Assembly: GCA_907163375.1 (NCBI GenBank)
Contig: CAJQUW010001866.1
Location: 434,001 to 498,000 of the forward strand
DNA: 64,000 nucleotides
DNA from: Prostheceraeus crozeri
Taxonomy: Eukaryota > Platyhelminthes > Polycladida > Euryleptidae
Direction: 5' to 3'
The translations under genes were made by a program, and so were the position numbers. Position 1 is the stretch's first letter. Every line of letters starts with the position of its first letter. The notes beneath the pieces were generated by a model that saw nothing but the letters and a program-made list of their open reading frames with translations, was not told the origin of the DNA and searched no databases. Below are positions 56,227 to 64,000 of this stretch, in pieces.

Positions 56227-56300
56227 TGCGGCTGGTAGGATTCGAACCTACGACCAAGGTTAACTAGACCTGTGCTCTAACCAACTGAGCTACGAGCCAC
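56227..56300 (-). tRNA. tRNA-like gene, copy 21
   Basis: Standard form. Confidence 0.7.
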
Positions 56301-56524
56301 TTACGCGACTCTGTCAATTGGCAGGATCAAACCCTCACCACCACACATCAGTTGTCAAGGCAATAATAATCAATGAATAAATAACACGTCACAATTGTGA
56401 CCGCCGAAATTAAGGCAAGTAGCGGGGATCGATTGTCCACCAAAGCATCTTAAGCCATGTCGTGAATGCAATTAACAACAATGAGATTAAATACACGATA
56501 GATCAGATTGCCATGCAAAAGATG

Positions 56525-56598
56525 TGCGGCTGGTAGGATTCGAACCTACGACCAAGTTTAACTAGACCTGTGCTCTAACCAACTGAGCTACGAGCCAC
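56525..56598 (-). tRNA. tRNA-like gene, copy 22
   Basis: CAAGTTT variant. Confidence 0.65.
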
Positions 56599-56822
56599 TT
56601 ACGCGACTCTGTCAATTGGCAGGATCAAACCCTCACCACCACACATCAGTTGTCAAGGCAATAATAATCAATGAATAAATAACACGTCACAATTGTGACC
56701 GCCGACATTAAGGCAAGTAGCGGGGATCGATTGTCCACCAAAGCATCTTAAGCCATGTCGTGAATGCAATTAACAACAATGAGATTAAATACACGATAGA
56801 TCAAATTGCCATGCAAAAGATG

Positions 56823-56896
56823 TGCGGCTGGTAGGATTCGAACCTACGACAAAGGTTAACTAGACCTGTGCTCTAACCAACTGAGCTACGAGACAC
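56823..56896 (-). tRNA. tRNA-like gene, copy 23
   Basis: CGACAAAGG and GAGACAC variants. Confidence 0.6.
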
Positions 56897-57120
56897 TTAC
56901 GCGACTCTGTCAATTGGCAGGATCAAACCCTCACCACCACACATCAGTTGTCAAGGCAATAATAATCAATGAATAAATAACACGTCACAATTGTGACCGC
57001 CGACATTAAGGCAAGTAGCGGGGATCGATTGTCCACGAAAGCATCTTAAGCCATGTCGTGAATGCAATTAACAACAATGAGATTAAATACACGATAGATC
57101 AGATTGCCATGCAAAAGATG

Positions 57121-57194
57121 TGCGGCTGGTAGGATTCGAACCTACGACCAAGTTTAACTAGACCTGTGTTCTAACCAACTGAGCTACGAGCCAC
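57121..57194 (-). tRNA. tRNA-like gene, copy 24
   Basis: CAAGTTT variant plus a substitution in the D-stem region (GTGTTCTAAC on the plus strand). Confidence 0.6.
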
Positions 57195-57418
57195 TTACGC
57201 GACTCTGTCAACTGGCAGGATCAAACCCTCACCACCACACATCAGTTGTCAAGGCAATAATATTCAATGAATAAATAACACGTCACAATTGTGACCGCCG
57301 ACATTAAGGCAAGTAGCGGGGATCGATTGTCCACCAAAGCATCTTAAGCCATGTCGTGAATGCAATTAACAACAATGAGATTAAATACACGATAGATCAG
57401 ATTGCCATGCAAAAGATG

Positions 57419-57499
57419 TGCGGCTGGTAGGATTCGAACCTACGACCGTCGACCAAGGTTAACTAGACCTGTGCTCTAACCAACTGAGCTACGAGCCAC
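57419..57499 (-). tRNA. tRNA-like gene, copy 25 (+7)
   Basis: Has the 7-bp insert. Confidence 0.6.
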
Positions 57500-57723
57500 T
57501 TACGCGACTCTGTCAACTGGCAGGATCAAACCCTCACCACCACACATCAGTTGTCAAGGCAATAATAATCAATGAATAAATAACACGTCACAATTGTGAC
57601 CGCCGACATTAAGGCAAGTAGCGGGGATCGATTGTCCACCAAAGCATCTTAAGCCATGTCGTGAATGCAATTAACAACAATGAGATTAAATACACGATAG
57701 ATCAGATTGCCATGCAAAAGATG

Positions 57724-57804
57724 TGCGGCTGGTAGGATTCGAACCTACGACCGTCGACCAAGGTTAACTAGACCTGTGCTCTAACCAACCGAGCTACGAG
57801 CCAC
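57724..57804 (-). tRNA. tRNA-like gene, copy 26 (+7)
   Basis: Has the 7-bp insert and the AACCGAGCT D-arm change also seen in copy 5. Confidence 0.6.
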
Positions 57805-58028
57805 TTACGCGACTCTGTCAACTGGCAGGATCAAACCCTCACCACCACACATCAGTTGTCAAGGCAATAATAATCAATGAATAAATAACACGTCACAATT
57901 GTGACCGCCGAAATTAAGGCAAGTAGCGGGGATCGATTGTCCACCAAAGCATCTTAAGCCATGTCGTGAATGCAATTAACAACAATGAGATTAAATACAC
58001 GATAGATCAGATTGCCATGCAAAAGATG

Positions 58029-58102
58029 TGCGGCTGGTAGGATTCGAACCTACGACCAAGGTTAACTAGACCTGTGCTCTAACCAACTGAGCTACGAGAC
58101 AC
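58029..58102 (-). tRNA. tRNA-like gene, copy 27
   Basis: GAGACAC variant. Confidence 0.65.
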
Positions 58103-58326
58103 TTACGCGACTCTGTCAATTGGCAGGATCAAACCCTCACCACCACACATCAGTTGTCAAGGCAATAATAATCAATGAATAAATAACACGTCACAATTGT
58201 GACCGCCGACATTAAGGCAAGTAGCGGGGATCGATTGTCCACCAAAGCATCTTAAGCCATGTCGTGAATGCAATTAACAACAATGAAATTAAATACACGA
58301 TAGATCAGATTGCCATGCAAAAGATG

Positions 58327-58400
58327 TGCGGCTGGTAGGATTCGAACCTACGACAAAGGTTAACTAGACCTGTGCTCTAACCAACTGAGCTACGAGACAC
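58327..58400 (-). tRNA. tRNA-like gene, copy 28
   Basis: CGACAAAGG and GAGACAC variants. Confidence 0.6.
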
Positions 58401-58624
58401 TTACGCGACTCTGTCAATTGGCAGGATCAAACCCTCACCACCACACATCAGTTGTCAAGGCAATAATAATCAATGAATAAATAACACGTCACAATTGTGA
58501 CCGCCGACATTAAGGCAAGTAGCGGGGATCGATTGTCCACCAAAGCATCTTAAGCCATGTCGTGAATGCAATTAACAACAATGAGATTAAATACACGATA
58601 GATCAAATTGCCATGCAAAAGATG

Positions 58625-58705
58625 TGCGGCTGGTAGGATTCGAACCTACGACCGTCGACCAAGGTTAACTAGACCTGTGCTCTAACCAACTGAGCTACGA
58701 GTCAC
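58625..58705 (-). tRNA. tRNA-like gene, copy 29 (+7)
   Basis: Has the 7-bp insert; the 5' end is GAGTCAC on the plus strand. Confidence 0.6.
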
Positions 58706-58929
58706 TTACGCGACTCTGTCAACTGGCAGGATCAAGCCCTCACCACCACACATCAGTTGTCAAGGCAATAATAATCAATGAATAAATAACACGTCACAAT
58801 TGTGACCGCCGACATTAAGGCAAGTAGCGGGGATCGATTGTCCACCAAAGCATCTTAAGCCATGTCGTGAATGCAATTAACAACAATGAGATTAAATACA
58901 CGATAGATCAGATTGCCATGCAAAAGATG

Positions 58930-59003
58930 TGCGGCTGGTAGGATTCGAACCTACGACCAAGTTTAACTAGACCTGTGCTCTAACCAACTGAGCTACGAGC
59001 CAC
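58930..59003 (-). tRNA. tRNA-like gene, copy 30
   Basis: CAAGTTT variant. Confidence 0.65.
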
Positions 59004-59227
59004 TTACGCGACTCTGTCAATTGGCAGGATCAAACCCTCACCACCACACATCAGTTGTCAAGGCAATAATAATCAATGAATAAATAACACGTCACAATTG
59101 TGACCGCCGACATTAAGGCAAGTAGCGGGGATCGATTGTCCACCAAAGCATCTTAAGCCATGTCGTGAATGCAATTAACAACAATGAGATTAAATACACG
59201 ATAGATCAGATTGCCATGCAAAAGATG

Positions 59228-59308
59228 TGCGGCTGGTAGGATTCGAACCTACGACCGTCGACCAAGGTTAACTAGACCTGTGCTCTAACCAACTGAGCTA
59301 CGAGCCAC
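59228..59308 (-). tRNA. tRNA-like gene, copy 31 (+7)
   Basis: Has the 7-bp insert. Confidence 0.6.
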
Positions 59309-59532
59309 TTACGCGACTCTGTCAACTGGTAGGATCAAACCCTCACCACCACACATCAGTTGTCAAGGCAATAATAATCAATGAATAAATAACACGTCAC
59401 AATTGTGACCGCCGACATTAAGGCAAGTAGCGGGGATCGATTGTCCACCAAAGCATCTTAAGCCATGTCGTGAATGCAATTAACAACAATGAGATTAAAT
59501 ACACGATAGATCAGATTGCCATGCAAAAGATG

Positions 59533-59606
59533 TGCGGCTGGTAGGATTCGAACCTACGACCAAGTTTAACTAGACCTGTGCTCTAACCAACTGAGCTACG
59601 AGCCAC
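59533..59606 (-). tRNA. tRNA-like gene, copy 32
   Basis: CAAGTTT variant. Confidence 0.65.
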
Positions 59607-59830
59607 TTACGCGACTCTGTCAATTGGCAGGATCAAACCCTCACCACCACACATCAGTTGTCAAGGCAATAATAATCAATGAATAAATAACACGTCACAA
59701 TTGTGACCGCCGACATTAAGGCAAGTAGCGGGGATCGATTGTCCACCAAAGCATCTTAAGCCATGTCGTGAATGCAATTAACAACAATGAGATTAAATAC
59801 ACGATAGATCAGATTGCCATGCAAAAGATG

Positions 59831-59911
59831 TGCGGCTGGTAGGATTCGAACCTACGACCGTCGACCAAGGTTAACTAGACCTGTGCTCTAACCAACTGAG
59901 CTACGAGCCAC
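59831..59911 (-). tRNA. tRNA-like gene, copy 33 (+7)
   Basis: Has the 7-bp insert. Confidence 0.6.
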
Positions 59912-60135
59912 TTACGCGACTCTGTCAACTGGCAGGATCAAACCCTCACCACCACACATCAGTTGTCAAGGCAATAATAATCAATGAATAAATAACACGT
60001 CACAATTGTGACCGCCGACATTAAGGCAAGTAGCGGGGATCGATTGTCCACCAAAGCATCTTAAGCCATGTCGTGAATGCAATTAACAACAATGAGATTA
60101 AATACACGATAGATCAGATTGCCATGCAAAAGATG

Positions 60136-60209
60136 TGCGGCTGGTAGGATTCGAACCTACGACCAAGGTTAACTAGACCTGTGCTCTAACCAACTGAGCT
60201 ACGAGCCAC
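60136..60209 (-). tRNA. tRNA-like gene, copy 34
   Basis: Standard form. Confidence 0.7.
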
Positions 60210-60433
60210 TTACGCGACTCTGTCAATTGGCAGGATCAAACCCTCACCACCACACATCAGTTGTCAAGGCAATAATAATCAATGAATAAATAACACGTCA
60301 CAATTGTGACCGCCGACATTAAGGCAAGTAGCGGGGATCGATTGTCCACCAAAGCATCTTAAGCCATGTCGTGAATGCAATTAACAACAATGAGATTAAA
60401 TACACGATAGATCAGATTGCCATGCAAAAGATG

Positions 60434-60507
60434 TGCGGCTGGTAGGATTCGAACCTACGACAAAGGTTAACTAGACCTGTGCTCTAACCAACTGAGCTAC
60501 GAGACAC
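60434..60507 (-). tRNA. tRNA-like gene, copy 35
   Basis: CGACAAAGG and GAGACAC variants. Confidence 0.6.
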
Positions 60508-60731
60508 TTACGCGACTCTGTCAATTGGCAGGATCAAACCCTCACCACCACACATCAGTTGTCAAGGCAATAATAATCAATGAATAAATAACACGTCACA
60601 ATTGTGACCGCCGACATTAAGGCAAGTAGCGGGGATCGATTGTCCACCAAAGCATCTTAAGCCATGTCGTGAATGCAATTAACAACAATGAGATTAAATA
60701 CACGATAGATCAAATTGCCATGCAAAAGATG

Positions 60732-60812
60732 TGCGGCTGGTAGGATTCGAACCTACGACCGTCGACCAAGGTTAACTAGACCTGTGCTCTAACCAACTGA
60801 GCTACGAGCCAC
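60732..60812 (-). tRNA. tRNA-like gene, copy 36 (+7)
   Basis: Has the 7-bp insert. Confidence 0.6.
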
Positions 60813-61036
60813 TTACGCGACTCTGTCAACTGGCAGGATCAAGCCCTCACCACCACACATCAGTTGTCAAGGCAATAATAATCAATGAATAAATAACACG
60901 TCACAATTGTGACCGCCGACATTAAGGCAAGTAGCGGGGATCGATTGTCCACCAAAGCATCTTAAGCCATGTCGTGAATGCAATTAACAACAATGAGATT
61001 AAATACACGATAGATCAGATTGCCATGCAAAAGATG

Positions 61037-61117
61037 TGCGGCTGGTAGGATTCGAACCTACGACCGTCGACCAAGGTTAACTAGACCTGTGCTCTAACCA
61101 ACTGAGCTACGAGCCAC
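61037..61117 (-). tRNA. tRNA-like gene, copy 37 (+7)
   Basis: Has the 7-bp insert. Confidence 0.6.
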
Positions 61118-61341
61118 TTACGCGACTCTGTCAACTGGTAGGATCAAACCCTCACCACCACACATCAGTTGTCAAGGCAATAATAATCAATGAATAAATA
61201 ACACGTCACAATTGTGACCGCCGACATTAAGGCAAGTAGCGGGGATCGATTGTCCACCAAAGCATCTTAAGCCATGTCGTGAATGCAATTAACAACAATG
61301 AGATTAAATACACGATAGATCAGATTGCCATGCAAAAGATG

Positions 61342-61415
61342 TGCGGCTGGTAGGATTCGAACCTACGACCAAGGTTAACTAGACCTGTGCTCTAACCAAC
61401 TGAGCTACGAGCCAC
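61342..61415 (-). tRNA. tRNA-like gene, copy 38
   Basis: Standard form. Confidence 0.7.
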
Positions 61416-61639
61416 TTACGCGACTCTGTCAATTGGCAGGATCAAACCCTCACCACCACACATCAGTTGTCAAGGCAATAATAATCAATGAATAAATAAC
61501 ACGTCACAATTGTGACTGCCGACATTAAGGCAAGTAGCGGGGATCGATTGTCCACCAAAGCATCTTAAGCCATGTCGTGAATGCAATTAACAACAATGAA
61601 ATTAAATACACGATAGATCAGATTGCCATGCAAAAGATG

Positions 61640-61713
61640 TGCGGCTGGTAGGATTCGAACCTACGACCAAGTTTAACTAGACCTGTGCTCTAACCAACTG
61701 AGCTACGAGCCAC
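61640..61713 (-). tRNA. tRNA-like gene, copy 39
   Basis: CAAGTTT variant. Confidence 0.65.
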
Positions 61714-61937
61714 TTACGCGACTCTGTCAATTGGCAGGATCAAACCCTCACCACCACACATCAGTTGTCAAGGCAATAATAATCAATGAATAAATAACAC
61801 GTCACAATTGTGACCGCCGACATTAAGGCAAGTAGCGGGGATCGATTGTCCACCAAAGCATCTTAAGCCATGTCGTGAATGCAATTAACAACAATGAGAT
61901 TAAATACACGATAGATCAGATTGCCATGCAAAAGATG

Positions 61938-62018
61938 TGCGGCTGGTAGGATTCGAACCTACGACCGTCGACCAAGGTTAACTAGACCTGTGCTCTAACC
62001 AACTGAGCTACGAGCCAC
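61938..62018 (-). tRNA. tRNA-like gene, copy 40 (+7)
   Basis: Has the 7-bp insert. Confidence 0.6.
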
Positions 62019-62242
62019 TTACGCGACTCTGTCAACTGGTAGGATCAAACCCTCACCACCACACATCAGTTGTCAAGGCAATAATAATCAATGAATAAAT
62101 AACACGTCACAATTGTGACCGCCGACATTAAGGCAAGTAGCGGGGATCGATTGTCCACCAAAGCATCTTAAGCCATGTCGTGAATGCAATTAACAACAAT
62201 GAGATTAAATACACGATAGATCAGATTGCCATGCAAAAGATG

Positions 62243-62316
62243 TGCGGCTGGTAGGATTCGAACCTACGACCAAGGTTAACTAGACCTGTGCTCTAACCAA
62301 CTGAGCTACGAGCCAC
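62243..62316 (-). tRNA. tRNA-like gene, copy 41
   Basis: Standard form. Confidence 0.7.
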
Positions 62317-62540
62317 TTACGCGACTCTGTCAATTGGCAGGATCAAACCCTCACCACCACACATCAGTTGTCAAGGCAATAATAATCAATGAATAAATAA
62401 CACGTCACAATTGTGACCGCCGACATTAAGGCAAGTAGCGGGGATCGATTGTCCACCAAAGCATCTTAAGCCATGTCGTGAATGCAATTAACAACAATGA
62501 GATTAAATACACGATAGATCAGATTGCCATGCAAAAGATG

Positions 62541-62614
62541 TGCGGCTGGTAGGATTCGAACCTACGACCAAGGTTAACTAGACCTGTGCTCTAACCAACT
62601 GAGCTACGAGCCAC
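62541..62614 (-). tRNA. tRNA-like gene, copy 42
   Basis: Standard form. Confidence 0.7.
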
Positions 62615-62838
62615 TTACGCGACTCTGTCAACTGGCAGGATCAAACCCTCACCACCACACATCAGTTGTCAAGGCAATAATAATCAATGAATAAATAACA
62701 CGTCACAATTGTGACCGCCGACATTAAGGCAAGTAGCGGGGATCGATTGTCCACGAAAGCATCTTAAGCCATGTCGTGAATGCAATTAACAACAATGAGA
62801 TTAAATACACGATAGATCAGATTGCCATGCAAAAGATG

Positions 62839-62919
62839 TGCGGCTGGTAGGATTCGAACCTACGACCGTCGACCAAGGTTAACTAGACCTGTGCTCTAAC
62901 CAACTGAGCTACGAGCCAC
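62839..62919 (-). tRNA. tRNA-like gene, copy 43 (+7)
   Basis: Has the 7-bp insert. Confidence 0.6.
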
Positions 62920-63143
62920 TTACGCGACTCTGTCAACTGGTAGGATCAAACCCTCACCACCACACATCAGTTGTCAAGGCAATAATAATCAATGAATAAA
63001 TAACACGTCACAATTGTGACCGCCGACATTAAGGCAAGTAGCGGGGATCGATTGTCCACCAAAGCATCTTAAGCCATGTCGTGAATGCAATTAACAACAA
63101 TGAGATTAAATACACGATAGATCAGATTGCCATGCAAAAGATG

Positions 63144-63217
63144 TGCGGCTGGTAGGATTCGAACCTACGACAAAGGTTAACTAGACCTGTGCTCTAACCA
63201 ACTGAGCTACGAGCCAC
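63144..63217 (-). tRNA. tRNA-like gene, copy 44
   Basis: CGACAAAGG variant. Last complete copy. Confidence 0.65.
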
Positions 63218-63441
63218 TTACGCGACTCTGTCAACTGGCAGGATCAAGCCCTCACCACCACACATCAGTTGTCAAGGCAATAATAATCAATGAATAAATA
63301 ACACGTCACAATTGTGACTGCCGACATTAAGGCAAGTAGCGGGGATCGATTGTCCACCAAAGCATCTTAAGCCATGTCGTGAATGCAATTAACAACAATG
63401 AAATTAAATACACGATAGATCAGATTGCCATGCAAAAGATG

Positions 63442-63456
63442 TGCGGCTGGTAGGAT
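63442..63456 (-). pseudogene. Truncated tRNA-like stub at array end
   Basis: Only the 3' 15 nt of the tRNA-like sequence remain before Gypsy sequence resumes with CGCAAGGCAG. Confidence 0.85.
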
Positions 63457-63984
63457 CGCAAGGCAGTAAGGTATGAGAAGCTGTACAACAGGAACGCACA
63501 ACGACGTTACTCTGCACCCAAGTCTACAGTGTTTACAAAGAAGCCACTTCCGGCTAACACTTTTCAACCTAAGCCACAGTCGAAACCAGTAGCATTACGT
63601 CAGCAACAGTCGACTGGTGCATGCAACTCCAGTGGAGGGCGGCATGAGAGAAAAACGTGCTAGTTCAGGTCAGCTAAGTGCTACAAATGCCAACGCACAG
63701 GCCACATTGCAAAAGTTTGCCGTAGCCAACCTACACAGCAGCGTATGCGTCAAGCTAACACAGTTACTGTAGAACCTGAGACTGGGTCGACTTACGAGTG
63801 GGATGATCGTAAACACTTCTTGGATCTTACCATCGACGGGGAGCATCTGTATCACGACATCCAGTTGACTCCAGGCAGAACGCATAAGTTTATCGTCGAC
63901 ACAGGCAGTCCTGTCAGTTTTTTTGCCGAGCTCTGCGGTACAACGGCTTCGCCTAAGCGACCAGATCAGACATTCCACTGCTAA
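63457..63984 (+). pseudogene. Gypsy gag zinc knuckle and protease part
   Basis: This is the continuation of the gag/pol region that stops at 32.5 kb. It begins RKAVRYEKLYNRNAQRRYS and then has a basic Pro-rich stretch. The first knuckle is damaged (Cys replaced in CNSSGGRHERKTC, then an in-frame TAG at 63661). A normal CCHC knuckle CYKCQRTGHIAKVCR follows, then an aspartic protease motif FIVDTGSPVSF. The stop at 63982-63984 and the TAG show decay. The rest of pol lies beyond the window end. Confidence 0.85.
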
Positions 63985-64000
63985 CATACGAGGTGTCTCC

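Larger units (their letters stand above)
52142..63456 (-). repeat. tRNA-like satellite array, right block
   Basis: It continues the array in register from the unit split by the Polinton. It has 37 complete tRNA-like copies and a stub, with 298- or 305-bp period, and ends at TAGGAT where Gypsy sequence resumes. Variant types (7-bp insert; CAAGTTT; CGACAAAGG; GAGACAC on the plus strand) recur in similar orders, so blocks of several units were duplicated together. Confidence 0.97.

Noticed and set aside
32500..63456. CRISPR-like array (regular repeats with spacers).
   Set aside because: The whole 298-bp unit is repeated, not short repeats with unique spacers, and the unit contains a tRNA-like gene with Pol III boxes. 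The context is eukaryotic.

Overview
This window looks like nuclear DNA of an animal, probably a marine invertebrate. It is AT-rich, contains a split kinase gene with canonical GT-AG introns, and is crowded with eukaryotic transposons. The frequent TACATGTA-like words and the transposon mix would suit an echinoderm, hemichordate or mollusc, but I cannot name a species.

From 1 to 31 kb the one host gene I can support lies on the minus strand. Seven exons (30105-30437, 25114-25440, 24155-24487, 22866-23198, 19479-19750, 13666-14005, 3222-3421) join with compatible phases. They encode four tandem ~110-residue repeats that resemble ubiquitin-like/PB1-like beta-grasp domains, then a complete MAP3K-like (STE11-type) kinase domain and a stop. 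The start lies upstream, beyond what I can see. The last beta-grasp exon has an in-frame TAA but is phase 1-1, so skipping it keeps frame. The introns and 3' flank hold piggyBac and mariner relics, non-LTR fragments, a Penelope-like element (GIY-YIG, possible hammerhead) split by a hAT with an 8-bp target duplication, a PIF/Harbinger-like element, a TA-flanked MITE, a 4.4-kb foldback, two tRNA-derived SINEs and a MITE with long terminal inverted repeats.

From 31 to 64 kb there is a three-layer nest. A Ty3/Gypsy-type LTR element starts near 31.15 kb; its gag stops at about 32.5 kb, and gag zinc knuckle and protease sequence resumes at 63.46 kb. Between the two halves sits a tandem array of a 298-bp unit (305 bp in some copies). 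Each unit carries a minus-strand tRNA-like gene with intact A box and B box and usually a T4 terminator (44 full copies and one stub). Inside one unit is a 17.7-kb Polinton/Maverick (34465-52141) with 166-bp terminal inverted repeats and a 6-bp TCACCA target duplication.

The Polinton encodes protein-primed DNA polymerase B, retroviral-type integrase, FtsK/HerA packaging ATPase, major and minor capsid proteins, an adenain-like protease remnant, a phospholipase A2-like domain, pVI/pX-like hydrophobic proteins, a coiled-coil protein with a fibre-like N-terminus and a minus-strand protein of unknown function. Many of its genes carry frameshifts or in-frame stops, so this copy looks dead or its sequence has indel errors. 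Its right end is duplicated around a 1.45-kb insert made of other transposon pieces.
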